DNA from: Archangium lansingense
GTDB taxonomy: Bacteria > Myxococcota > Myxococcia > Myxococcales > Myxococcaceae
Assembly: GCF_026626635.1 (NCBI RefSeq)
Contig: NZ_JAPNKA010000001.1
Coordinates: 8,122,001-8,186,000 of the forward strand
DNA: 64,000 bases
Direction: 5' to 3'
Shown: piece after piece, positions 8,154 to 18,676 of the stretch
How the letters are laid out: the number at the start of each line of letters is the position of its first letter
How positions within the stretch are numbered: the first letter of the stretch is position 1
Program-made: the position numbers and the translations under genes
The notes under the pieces: generated by a model
Databases searched by the model: none
What the model saw: the letters and a program-made list of their open reading frames with translations, nothing else
What the model was told of the DNA's origin: nothing

Positions 8154-11100
8154 ATGATTCGAGCCATCATCCGCTTCTCGGCGGAGAACAAGTACCTGGT
8201 CATCGCGGCCACCGTGGCGGCGCTCTTCGGCGCCTGGTGGACGATGAAGAACACCCCGCTGGACGCGCTGCCGGACCTGTCCGACACCCAGGTCATCGTC
8301 TACGGGCGGTGGGACCGCAGCCCCGACATCGTCGAGGACCAGGTCACCTACCCCATCACCACCGCGCTGCTGGGCGCCCCGAAGGTCAAGGCGGTGCGCG
8401 GCTTCAGCGACTTCGGCTTCAGCTACGTGTACGTCATCTTCGAGGACGGCACGGACATGTACTGGGCGCGCACGCGGGTGCTCGAGTACCTGTCGAAAAT
8501 AACCCCCCAGCTCCCGCCGGACGTGAAGGTGGAGCTGGGCCCGGACGCCACCAGCGTGGGGTGGGTGTTCCAGTACGCACTGGTGGACAAGAGCGGCAAG
8601 CACCGGCTGGACGAGCTGCGCTCCTACCAGGACTGGTTCCTGCGCTATCAGATTCAAAGCGTGCCGGGCGTCTCCGAGGTGGCGACCGTGGGCGGCCAGG
8701 TGCGCCAGTACCAGGTGGCGGTCAACCCCAACACCCTCGCCAGCTACGGGCTGTCGCTGGACGCGGTGGTGCGTGCGGTGCGCCAGGGCAACAACGACGT
8801 GGGAGGACGGCTCGTGGAGGTGGCCGGGCGCGAGTACATGGTGCGCGGCCGCGGCTACGTGAAGAGCGTGGAGGACATCGAGAAGCTCGTCCTCAAGTCC
8901 CAGGGCGGCACGCCCGTCACCATCAAGGACGTGGCCAACGTGACACTGGGCCCCGAGCTGCGCCGGGGCGTGGCCGACCTGGACGGCGAGGGAGACGTGG
9001 TGGGCGGCATCGTGGTGATGCGCCAGGGGGAGAACGCCCTCAACGTCATCGAGCGCATCAAGACGAAGCTCGAGGAGCTGAAACCCTCGCTGCCCGAGGG
9101 CGTGGAGATCGTCACCACCTACGACCGCTCGGACCTCATCGAGCGCGCCATCGACACGGTGACGCACAAGCTGGTGGAGGAGATCATCATCGTCTCCCTC
9201 ATCATCCTCATCTTCCTGTGGCACGTGCCATCGGCCATCGTGCCCATCGTCACCATTCCGGTGTCGGTGGCGCTGGCCTTCATCCCCATGTACGCGATGG
9301 GGTTGAACGCCAACCTCATGTCGCTGGCCGGCATCGCCATCTCCATCGGCGTGCTCGTGGACGGCGCCATCGTCGAGGTGGAGAACGCGTACAACAAGAT
9401 TCACCACTGGATAAAGGATGGGAAGAAGGGCGACTTCCACCAGGTGCGCCTGGAAGCGCTGATGGAGGTGGGGCCGGGCGTCTTCTTCAGCCTGCTCGTC
9501 ATCGCCGTGGCCTTCATGCCCATCTTCACGCTGGTGGACCAGGAGGGCCGCCTCTTCCGCCCGCTGGCGTACTCGAAGAACCTCGCCATGGCCATCGCCG
9601 CGCTGCTGGCCATCACCCTGGACCCGGCCATGCGGATGCTCTTCGCACGCGTGGAGCCCTTCCAGTTCCGCCCGAAGTTCCTGGCATCGCTGGCGACGCA
9701 CGCACTCGTGGGCAAGTACTACTCGGAGGAGCGGCACCCCATCAGCCGGCTGATGCACCGGCTCTACGAGGGCCCGTGCCGCTTCGTCGTGCGCCACGCC
9801 AAGGCCACCCTGGTGGTGAGCGGGCTGCTGGTCGCCACCACCATCCCCGTGTACCTGCAGCTGGGCAGCGAGTTCATGCCTCCGCTCAACGAAGGCTCCA
9901 TCCTCTACATGCCCTCGGCGGTGGAGCCCGGCATGTCCGTCACCGAGGCGCAGCGCATCCTGCAGGTGCAGGACAAGCTGCTCATGCAGTTCCCCGAGGT
10001 GGAGCGCGTCTTCGGCAAGGCCGGCCGCGCCAACACCTCCACCGACCCCGCTCCGTTCACCATGATGGAGACGACGGTGCTGCTGCGCCCCGAGTCCGAG
10101 TGGCGCGAGGTGCCGCGCTGGTACAGCGGCTGGGCTCCCGAGTGGCTGAAGGGCATGCTGCGTCCCTTCTGGCGCGACCGCATCACCCAGGCCGAGCTGG
10201 AGTCGAAGATGAACGCCGCGCTCCAGCTGCCGGGCATCTCCAACGCCTGGACCATGCCCATCAAGGGGCGGCTGGACATGCTGTCCACCGGTATCCGCAC
10301 GCCCGTGGGCATCAAGATCATGGGCGCGGACCTGGCCACCGTGGAGCGCATCGCTCGCGAGACGGAGGCGGCGGTGGCGAAGGTGGAGGGCACCCGCAGC
10401 GCGTTCGCCGAGCGCGTGGCGGGCGGCTACTTCCTGGACTTCGTCCTCAAGCGCGACGAGCTCGCCCGCTACGGCCTGAGCGTGGACGACGCGAACATGA
10501 TGGTGATGACGGCGATAGGCGGCGACAACCAGTCCACCACCGTGGAGGGCCGCGAGCGCTACGGCATCAACGTGCGCTACGCGCGGGACTACCGCGAGGA
10601 TGTCCAGGCGCTCGGGCGCGTGCTGCTGCCCCTTCCCAACGGCCAGGGCCAGATTCCCATGGAGGCCATCGCGGACGTGGTGCTCGCCCATGGCCCCTCG
10701 ATGATTCGCAACGAGAACGGGATGCTCACCGGCTATGTCTACGTGGACTTCGACACCTCCAAGTACGACGTGGGTCGCTTCGTGGATAGAGCCAAGGAGG
10801 CGGTGGCCGCGAGCGTGAAGCTGCCCTCCGGCTACTCCATGACGTGGAGCGGCCAGTACGAGAACATGCTGCGCGTCCGGGAGCGGCTGAAGCTCGTCAT
10901 CCCGCTCACGCTCGTGCTCATCTTCGGGCTGCTGTACATGAACACGAAGTCGGCCTTCAAGGCGGGCCTCGTGATGCTGGCGGTGCCCTTCTCGGCCATC
11001 GGCGCGGTGTGGCTGCTCTGGGCGCTCGACTACAACGTCTCCATCGCGGTGTGGGTGGGCATGATTGCGCTGATGGGCCTGGACGCCGAGACAGGGGCCT

Positions 11101-11456
11101 TCATGCTGCTCTTCCTCGACCTGTCCCATGACGAAGCGAAGAAGCGCGGAATGCTGCGCACCGAGGGCGACCTGGTGGAGGCCATCATCCATGGCGCCGT
11201 GAAGCGCGTCCGGCCCAAGGCGATGACGGTACTGGCGGCGATGCTGGGCCTGCTCCCCATCATGTGGTCCACCGGAACGGGCGCGGACGTCATGAAGCGG
11301 ATTGCCGCGCCCATGGTGGGCGGCCTGGCCACCAGCTTCCTGCTGGAGCTGCTCGTCTACCCGGCGGTGTACTTCCTGTGGAAGCGCCGCGAGGTGGTGC
11401 CAGGCCCGGCAACGCCCGAGCCCGATGGCCCCAGCACCGACGTGGTGCCTGCATGA
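8154..11456 (+). CDS. cusA: RND heavy-metal efflux pump, CusA type (copper/silver)
   Basis: A 1100-residue inner membrane proton antiporter with the usual 12 helices and two large periplasmic loops. Two features point to the monovalent-metal CusA branch rather than CzcA. The periplasmic stretch NAWTMPIKGRLDML carries the methionines seen in CusA. In helix 4 the proton-relay region reads SIGVLVDGAIVEVENAY, with Ser where CzcA has the first of its two aspartates. The conserved late helix GLDAETGAFMLLFLD is also present. Length is close to CusA (1047) with a slightly longer C-terminal tail. Together with the adaptor, channel, cupredoxin and sigma-54-linked two-component system this makes a complete periplasmic copper or silver efflux unit. 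Metal preference is inferred from motifs. Confidence 0.93.
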   Translation: MIRAIIRFSAENKYLVIAATVAALFGAWWTMKNTPLDALPDLSDTQVIVYGRWDRSPDIVEDQVTYPITTALLGAPKVKAVRGFSDFGFSYVYVIFEDGTDMYWARTRVLEYLSKITPQLPPDVKVELGPDATSVGWVFQYALVDKSGKHRLDELRSYQDWFLRYQIQSVPGVSEVATVGGQVRQYQVAVNPNTLASYGLSLDAVVRAVRQGNNDVGGRLVEVAGREYMVRGRGYVKSVEDIEKLVLKSQGGTPVTIKDVANVTLGPELRRGVADLDGEGDVVGGIVVMRQGENALNVIERIKTKLEELKPSLPEGVEIVTTYDRSDLIERAIDTVTHKLVEEIIIVSLIILIFLWHVPSAIVPIVTIPVSVALAFIPMYAMGLNANLMSLAGIAISIGVLVDGAIVEVENAYNKIHHWIKDGKKGDFHQVRLEALMEVGPGVFFSLLVIAVAFMPIFTLVDQEGRLFRPLAYSKNLAMAIAALLAITLDPAMRMLFARVEPFQFRPKFLASLATHALVGKYYSEERHPISRLMHRLYEGPCRFVVRHAKATLVVSGLLVATTIPVYLQLGSEFMPPLNEGSILYMPSAVEPGMSVTEAQRILQVQDKLLMQFPEVERVFGKAGRANTSTDPAPFTMMETTVLLRPESEWREVPRWYSGWAPEWLKGMLRPFWRDRITQAELESKMNAALQLPGISNAWTMPIKGRLDMLSTGIRTPVGIKIMGADLATVERIARETEAAVAKVEGTRSAFAERVAGGYFLDFVLKRDELARYGLSVDDANMMVMTAIGGDNQSTTVEGRERYGINVRYARDYREDVQALGRVLLPLPNGQGQIPMEAIADVVLAHGPSMIRNENGMLTGYVYVDFDTSKYDVGRFVDRAKEAVAASVKLPSGYSMTWSGQYENMLRVRERLKLVIPLTLVLIFGLLYMNTKSAFKAGLVMLAVPFSAIGAVWLLWALDYNVSIAVWVGMIALMGLDAETGAFMLLFLDLSHDEAKKRGMLRTEGDLVEAIIHGAVKRVRPKAMTVLAAMLGLLPIMWSTGTGADVMKRIAAPMVGGLATSFLLELLVYPAVYFLWKRREVVPGPATPEPDGPSTDVVPA

Positions 11457-11561
11457 AGCGGGACGACATCCCCCCATTCCAACGGCGACACCGGTGCGAG
11501 TGGCTGAGAGGGAGAGGAGAGGGCGCCACCACGGGGACGCTGCTGGGATAGAGTGCCGCGC

Positions 11562-12947
11562 ATGGCCTCCATCCATTTCCTCGGCGCCGCGGGAACCGTC
11601 ACTGGCTCAAGATTCCTCCTCGAGCACCAGGGCAAGCGGGTGCTCATCGATTGCGGCCTGTTCCAGGGCCGGAAGGAGCTGCGCCAGCGCAACTGGCGTG
11701 CCCTTCCCGTATCGCCCCGGAGCATCGACGCCATCGTCCTCACGCACGCCCACATCGATCACACCGGCGGCCTGCCTCGCGTGGTGCGTGACGGCTTCCA
11801 CGGGCCCGTCTACTGCACCCCCGGGACGCGCGATCTCTCCGCGCTGCTGCTCCCGGACTCGGCGCACCTCCAGGAGGAAGAGGCCCGCTACGCCAACAAG
11901 GAGGGGTTCTCGAAGCACCACCCTGCCCTGCCCCTCTACACGGTGGAGGACGCGCAGCGCGCGCTGAAGCTCTTCGAGACCTTTGGCTACGAACGCACCC
12001 GGGAGATCCTCCCCGGCATCACCCTCACCTTCTACCGAGCGGGCCATATCCTCGGCTCGGCGGTGTGCGTGTTCCACCTGGAGAGCACGAACCAGCGCGT
12101 GGTGTTCACCGGGGACCTGGGCCGCTACCACGCCCCCATTTTGAGGGATCCGCAGACGGTCCGCTCGGCCACCACGCTGGTGGTGGAGAGCACCTATGGC
12201 GACCGCGAGCACGGGGACAAGCGGCCCGTGGACGCGCTGTGCGAGGCCGTGGTGGACGCCTACGAGCGCAAGGGCATGGTCGTCATTCCCGCCTTCTCGG
12301 TGGGCCGGACCCAGGAGCTGCTCTACCACCTGCGCAACCTGGAGGCGGAGAAGCGCATCCCCGAGCTGGATGTCTTCGTGGATTCGCCCATGGCGTGCGA
12401 CGCCACGCCCATCTACCTGGCGCACGCGGAAGAGCACGACCTGGACATGTCCGCCATCGTGAAGCGGGGCGAGTCTCCGCTGGCCACGAAGCGCACGCGC
12501 TTCATCACCTCGCCGCAGGAGAGCAAGCGGATCAACCTGGTCGATGGCCCGGGCATCATCATCTCCGCCTCGGGCATGGCCACCGGAGGGCGCATCCTCC
12601 ACCACCTGAAGTACCGGCTGCCGGATCCGCGCAACACGGTGCTCTTCGTGGGCTACCAGTCCGACGGCTCGCGCGGCCGGCGCATGCTGGACGGCGAGAA
12701 GGAGATCAAAATCCACGGGCAGATGGTGCGGGTGGAGGCGCAGCTGCGCACGGTGAGCGGCTTCTCGGCACACGCGGACTGGACGGAGACGCTGCGCTGG
12801 ATGGACGGCTTCGAGGCGCCGCCGCGGCAGACGCTGCTCGTCCACGGCGAGCCCTCGGCGCTCCGGGCGCTCAAGGAGCGGGTCGAAGCGCGCGGCTGGG
12901 CGGCCCATATCCCCGAGCACCTGGAGAAGGTGGAGCTGGCGGATTAG
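11562..12947 (+). CDS. Metallo-beta-lactamase/beta-CASP family RNA-processing-type hydrolase
   Basis: A 461-residue protein. The MBL domain has the zinc motif THAHIDHTGGLP, an upstream LIDCGLFQG strand and VVFTGDLGRYHAP. A beta-CASP insertion (about 240-370) includes PAFSVGRTQELLYHL and a C-terminal GFSAHADW box (motif C His). The YsaA/CPSF73-like branch acts on RNA as an endo- or 5'-exonuclease, and the same architecture is widespread as KH-less archaeal-type CPSF in bacteria. Whether this copy acts on RNA cannot be proved from sequence. I chose the ATG at 11562; an in-frame GTG lies 9 bases upstream. It follows the efflux operon by 105 bases and is probably not part of it. Confidence 0.88.
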   Translation: MASIHFLGAAGTVTGSRFLLEHQGKRVLIDCGLFQGRKELRQRNWRALPVSPRSIDAIVLTHAHIDHTGGLPRVVRDGFHGPVYCTPGTRDLSALLLPDSAHLQEEEARYANKEGFSKHHPALPLYTVEDAQRALKLFETFGYERTREILPGITLTFYRAGHILGSAVCVFHLESTNQRVVFTGDLGRYHAPILRDPQTVRSATTLVVESTYGDREHGDKRPVDALCEAVVDAYERKGMVVIPAFSVGRTQELLYHLRNLEAEKRIPELDVFVDSPMACDATPIYLAHAEEHDLDMSAIVKRGESPLATKRTRFITSPQESKRINLVDGPGIIISASGMATGGRILHHLKYRLPDPRNTVLFVGYQSDGSRGRRMLDGEKEIKIHGQMVRVEAQLRTVSGFSAHADWTETLRWMDGFEAPPRQTLLVHGEPSALRALKERVEARGWAAHIPEHLEKVELAD

Positions 12948-13008
12948 CTCCACCGGCCTGGCGTAAAGGTTGAAACCTCCGGCGCGCGAGGGCATCCATG
13001 AGCCCACC

Positions 13009-14013
13009 ATGCGCGCCTTCTTTATCCGCCGTTACGGAGGACCCGAGGTCCTCGAGCAGGGAGAGCTGCCCTCCCCTTCCCTGGGCCCTCGCGACGTCCG
13101 CATCGCCGTGCATGCGGCGAGCGTCAACCCCGTGGACTGGAAGGTCCGTGAGGGCAAGATACGCATCCTCCTGCCGTACCGCTTCCCGCTCGTCCTCGGC
13201 AACGACTGCGCCGGCGAGGTGCTGGAGGTGGGCACGGAGGTGAAGTCCTTCAAGCCGGGCGACGCGGTGTGGACGCGCCTGGACAAGGATCGCCCCGGCG
13301 CCTTCGCCGAGGAGGTGGTGCAACCCGAGAGCGTCGTGGCCCCCAAGCCGCCCCAGCTGTCCTACGAAGAGGCCGCGTCCCTGCCTCTGGTGGGCCTCAC
13401 CGCGTGGCAGGCGCTGGTGGAGGTAGGAAAGCTCTCCGCCGGGCAGAAGGTGCTGGTGCATGCGGGCGCCGGAGGCGTGGGCTCGGTGGCGGTGCAGCTC
13501 GGCCGGCACCTCGGGGCCCACGTGGTGGCCACCGCGAGCGGGAAGAACACGGAGCTCGTGAAGGGCTTCGGAGCCGACGAGGTGGTGGACTACCGCACCC
13601 AGCGCTTCGAGGACGTGGTGCGGGACGCGGACGTGGTGTTCGACACCGTGGGCGCGGACACGCAGCTGCGCAGCTTCAAGAGCGCGCGCAAGGGAGGCAT
13701 CGTCGTCTCCATCACGGACCGCCCGGACATGGCCCTGGCCCGCTCCTGGGGATTGTCCCCGGCGCTCTGGCCCGTCTTCGCCATGGTGGGCGCGCGGGCG
13801 ACGTTCGCCGCCTGGCGCCACGGCGTGCGCTACACCTATCTCTTCATGAACCCGAGTGGCGAGAACCTGCGCCAGCTCGGGGCCCTGGTGGAGGCGGGCA
13901 AGCTCCGCCCCCACGTGGACAGGGTGTTCCCCTTCGACCAGACGCGCGAGGCCATCGCCCATGCCGAGTCGGGCCAGGCACGCGGCAAGGTGGTGGTGCG
14001 GGTGCGCGGCTGA
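13009..14013 (+). CDS. Zinc-independent MDR family oxidoreductase (quinone reductase-like)
   Basis: A 334-residue medium-chain dehydrogenase/reductase. The N-terminal catalytic lobe opens MRAFFIRRYGGPEVLE and has the family phrase VHAASVNPVDWKVREG and VLGNDCAGEV. The nucleotide-binding lobe starts near residue 145 with VLVHAGAGGVGSVAVQLGR, where the AGGVG loop normally binds NADPH. No cysteine/histidine zinc set is present at the catalytic or structural site, as expected for quinone reductases and enoyl reductases. Substrate is unknown. A TTG start 39 bases upstream is in frame, but the ATG at 13009 aligns with the family start. It ends one base before the stop of the convergent gene. Confidence 0.88.
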   Translation: MRAFFIRRYGGPEVLEQGELPSPSLGPRDVRIAVHAASVNPVDWKVREGKIRILLPYRFPLVLGNDCAGEVLEVGTEVKSFKPGDAVWTRLDKDRPGAFAEEVVQPESVVAPKPPQLSYEEAASLPLVGLTAWQALVEVGKLSAGQKVLVHAGAGGVGSVAVQLGRHLGAHVVATASGKNTELVKGFGADEVVDYRTQRFEDVVRDADVVFDTVGADTQLRSFKSARKGGIVVSITDRPDMALARSWGLSPALWPVFAMVGARATFAAWRHGVRYTYLFMNPSGENLRQLGALVEAGKLRPHVDRVFPFDQTREAIAHAESGQARGKVVVRVRG

Positions 14014-14014
14014 C

Positions 14015-14974
14015 TCAGTCGTTGTTCCAGGCACCCTGGAAGGACGGGCCCTGCGGGCCGCTCGTGGCGTCGAGCTCACCCACCTCGCCCCAGCGGCCCC
14101 CGTACTTGATGAAGTTCTGGCCGTTGCGAGGCGCGTTCTTCTCGCCCACGTTCACCCAGTTGTTCCACGTCTGCCACACCGGCCCCCCGTTGTAGCTGTG
14201 GTCATCGAAGCCCGGCACCTCGGTGGGGTACGTCCCCGCGGTGGGGTAGCTCGCGTGCGAGCCATCCGCCGAGTAGACGATGGGGTGCGTCCCATTCCAC
14301 TGGAGCTGCGAGGCGGTGTAGCGATTGCCGCCGCTGTGCGCCGCGTACCAGGCCGACTGGAAGTTGCCGGCCGAGTCCGTGGACACGGTGATGTGCTCCC
14401 AGTCCGCCTCGTGGTTCACGGACGCGTAAGAGTCGTTGTACGGGTAGAAGAACCAGTACTGAATGTCGTAGCCGCCCGAGACGACCACGCTCTTCTTCGA
14501 ATGCACGTACACGCGCCACCCGGAGGACGCCGTGCCCTTGTGCACGTTGTCATCCGGCGGCTGGAGGAAGAACTCCTTCCGCGACGCGTTCGAGGAGTAC
14601 ACCGTGCTGCTGTGGCTGCAGAACAGGCCACTCTTCGTCTTGTGGGACTGGGTGGAGAGGTTGCTCTGCGTGGGTGTAGCGAGCGCGAGCACCTCGCAGT
14701 CCGGGCACCCGGAATGGTCGAAGCGCATGTGCACGCGGGCCAAGTACCAGTCCACGTTGGCCGGCCGCGCCCAGTCGATGGAGTCCGGGGCCAGCCGCAC
14801 CTCGGGAGCGAACTTCGCGGCGAGCTGATCCTCGAAGGCATCATCGATGCCATCCAGGTCCACGTCGGTGATCAGCGCATCCGTGCGCTCGCCCAGCGTG
14901 GCCTCCTCTTCGACGAGGGGGCCGCACGAGGCGAGCGTCAGGGTGGAGAGCAGCAACAACCGTCCGGTTCGCAT
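14015..14974 (-). CDS. Lipoprotein with Vps62-like domain
   Basis: A 319-residue secreted protein. The N-terminus MRTGRLLLLSTLTLASCGP has a lipoprotein signal with lipobox Cys17. A short DVDLDGIDDAFED stretch (about 37-50) resembles a calcium-binding thrombospondin type 3 repeat. The rest carries the signature of the Vps62/DUF946 family: YWFFYPYND, NHEADWEHITV and a late SHASYPTAGTY. That family is best known from fungi and plants and is scattered in bacteria; its activity is not known to me. The many Asp/His/Trp residues around HEADWEHITV suggest a metal or ligand site. The gene is convergent with the MDR gene (1-base gap) and is followed upstream by an AT-richer stretch at 15010-15055 that may hold its promoter. 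Confidence 0.75.
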   Translation of the reverse strand: MRTGRLLLLSTLTLASCGPLVEEEATLGERTDALITDVDLDGIDDAFEDQLAAKFAPEVRLAPDSIDWARPANVDWYLARVHMRFDHSGCPDCEVLALATPTQSNLSTQSHKTKSGLFCSHSSTVYSSNASRKEFFLQPPDDNVHKGTASSGWRVYVHSKKSVVVSGGYDIQYWFFYPYNDSYASVNHEADWEHITVSTDSAGNFQSAWYAAHSGGNRYTASQLQWNGTHPIVYSADGSHASYPTAGTYPTEVPGFDDHSYNGGPVWQTWNNWVNVGEKNAPRNGQNFIKYGGRWGEVGELDATSGPQGPSFQGAWNND

Positions 14975-15054
14975 GGGAGAGTCTCCTGACCGCCGGGGCT
15001 CATCCCCGGCTCGGGACTCTTATATTCACGCAAACCAAGAAAAATTGGTAAGCC

Positions 15055-16407
15055 TCACTCTTCCTCGCCATCGCCGAGGAGCTGGGCGAGGCCGGGGCCG
15101 GTGCCAGTGCCCTCCGAGAGGCGGCGGACGCTGGAGAGGTGGTGCAGGAGCAGGCCGCGGTTGTCGCCGACGGCGAGGTTCTGCATCTCCAGGGCGCCGA
15201 TGCGGTCCTCCGGGGTGAAGGCGCTGGCGACCTTCTCCATGGAGAGCTTGTCCGGATCGTAGGCCATGTGCTCGGCCTGGGTGTCGAGCAGGGTGTAGTC
15301 GTCACCGCGGCGCAGCTCCAGGGTAACGCTGCCGGTGATGCTGGGGGCCACCCACCGGGTGAGCGAGTCCTTGAGGAGCAGGGCCTCGGGATCGAACCAC
15401 TTGCCCTCGTAGAGGAAGCGGCCGAGGCGGCGACCCAGGGAGAAGTAGAGATCGGTGGTGGACTCGTTGTGGATGGCGGAGAGCAGGCGCTCGTAGACGA
15501 TGTGGAGCAGCGCCATGCCGGGAGCCTCGTAGATGCCGCGGCTCTTGGCGTCGATGACGCGGTTCTCCAGCTGGTCGCTCATGCCCAGTCCGTGGCGCCC
15601 GCCGATGCGGTTGCACTCCAGGAAGAGCTCGAAGATGGAGGGGAAGCGCTTGCCGTTGAGGGACACGGGCAGGCCCTGGGCGAACTCCACGGTGACGCGC
15701 TCGGGGCGGACGTCCACCTCGGGGCGCCAGTGGGCCACGCCCATGATGGGCTCCACGATGTTCATGCCCTTGTTGAGGTGCTCCAGGTCCTTGGCCTCGT
15801 GCGTGGCGCCGAGCACGTTGGCGTCGGTGGAGTAGGCCTTCTCGGTGCCCATCTTGTAGGGCATGCCGATGGAGACGAGGTACTCGCTCATCTCCTTGCG
15901 GCCGCCGAAGGCGTTGACGAACTCCGGGTCCAACCAGGGCTTGTAGATGCGCAGCTCCGGGTTGACGAGGATGCCGTACCGGTAGAAGCGCTGGATGTCG
16001 TTGCCCTTGTGGGTGCTGCCATCACCGAAGACGTTCACCGAGTCCTCGCGCATGGCGCGGACGATGGCGGTGGTGGTGACGGCACGGCCCAGGGGGGTGG
16101 TGTTGAAGTACTTCTTGCCGCCCACGGACAGGTGGAAGGCGCCGCACTGGATGGCGATGAGGCCCTCGCGCACCATGGCCTCGCGGCAGTCCACGAGCCG
16201 GGCCTGCTTCGCGCCGTGCGTCAGGGCGACGGGCGGGATGTCGGCGGGGTTCTTCTCGTCGGGCTGGGCGAGGTCGGCGGTGTAGGCGTACACCTCGAGG
16301 CCCTTGCGAGACATCCACGCCACAGCGGCGCGGGTGTCGAGACCACCCGAGAAAGCGAGACCAATCCGGGTACCAGCGGGGGGAAGCGAACGATAGATGC
16401 GGCTCAT
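15055..16407 (-). CDS. argG: Argininosuccinate synthase
   Basis: A 450-residue enzyme that joins citrulline and aspartate using ATP to make argininosuccinate in arginine synthesis. The N-terminal ATP pyrophosphatase P-loop reads LAFSGGLDTRAA (about residues 17-28). The length and motifs such as GDGSTHKGNDIQRFYRYG and MPYKMGTEKAYSTDANVLGATHEAKDLE match the longer E. coli-type (type 2) subfamily rather than the 400-residue type. The start ATG at 16407 sits 19 residues before the P-loop as expected. No other arginine gene is adjacent. It is divergent from the small hypothetical gene at 16491; the 83-base gap shows no convincing paired ArgR box. Confidence 0.96.
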   Translation of the reverse strand: MSRIYRSLPPAGTRIGLAFSGGLDTRAAVAWMSRKGLEVYAYTADLAQPDEKNPADIPPVALTHGAKQARLVDCREAMVREGLIAIQCGAFHLSVGGKKYFNTTPLGRAVTTTAIVRAMREDSVNVFGDGSTHKGNDIQRFYRYGILVNPELRIYKPWLDPEFVNAFGGRKEMSEYLVSIGMPYKMGTEKAYSTDANVLGATHEAKDLEHLNKGMNIVEPIMGVAHWRPEVDVRPERVTVEFAQGLPVSLNGKRFPSIFELFLECNRIGGRHGLGMSDQLENRVIDAKSRGIYEAPGMALLHIVYERLLSAIHNESTTDLYFSLGRRLGRFLYEGKWFDPEALLLKDSLTRWVAPSITGSVTLELRRGDDYTLLDTQAEHMAYDPDKLSMEKVASAFTPEDRIGALEMQNLAVGDNRGLLLHHLSSVRRLSEGTGTGPGLAQLLGDGEEE

Positions 16408-16490
16408 GGCGCGGTGCGTGGTAGCACGGAACGGCCCGGGCGTCCTGCGTCACGTGAATACACTGTGGCCCAGGATGTGGTGCAGACCCT

Positions 16491-16877
16491 ATGACCGGTA
16501 AACGAATCGTCAAGGAGGAACCCATTCCCGAGGAATGGCGTGGGCGCCGGGTCGGGCTCATGGATGCATTGCTCTACGCCCGCAAGCAGATCCTCATGAA
16601 GAGAGGTCTCTGGTTCGCGACGGGATTCGATACGGTGGAATCCCTCGTCTCGTTCACGCGCGGGTGGGCATCGAACACCCAGTTCAACGGCGGAGAGGAT
16701 CAGGAGTGGCAGGACTTCCTGGAGTGGCTCGACGAAGTGAAGCACGAGTTGCCTCTCGAGGGCTGGCACGTGAAGTACCTGCGCGACTGCGGCGGGGATC
16801 ACGAGCGGGCGGCCCTGAAGTTCCTCGACTTCGCCGCCGAGTTTGTCGCCTTGCGACGCAAGACGCCCGCTTCTTGA
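16491..16877 (+). CDS. Hypothetical protein, 128 residues
   Basis: I do not recognise this family. The protein is soluble, acidic and tryptophan-rich (GLWFATGFDTVESLV, GEDQEWQDFLEWLDEVK, GGDHERAALKFLDFAAEF), with mixed helix propensity and no signal peptide or membrane segment. Codon use is the same as its neighbours, so it is likely a real gene. It is divergent from argG and followed after 140 bases by hutU. The alternating Trp/Asp/Glu pattern is reminiscent of small immunity-like or barstar-like proteins, but no toxin gene is adjacent, so I make no functional claim. Confidence 0.65.
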   Translation: MTGKRIVKEEPIPEEWRGRRVGLMDALLYARKQILMKRGLWFATGFDTVESLVSFTRGWASNTQFNGGEDQEWQDFLEWLDEVKHELPLEGWHVKYLRDCGGDHERAALKFLDFAAEFVALRRKTPAS

Positions 16878-17017
16878 CGACCCAGAGCATCGCGCACAAG
16901 CCACTGTCCCACTGATGGCGGACATTCCGTCTCCTGTAGTGGAAACCCCTCAACTCGGGCGCGCATCCCCCCCCGGCTTCGGCTAGTGTCCGCGCCGCGA
17001 AATCTTCGAGGAGACAC

Positions 17018-18673
<1,656 letters not shown>

Positions 18674-18676
18674 CGC

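Noticed and set aside
6585..11576. A 1663-codon open frame on the minus strand across the efflux operon
   Set aside because: It is the mirror of the cusC-cusB-cusA coding bias. Its composition is extreme in His, Arg and Gln with no domain, and the plus-strand genes there are certain.
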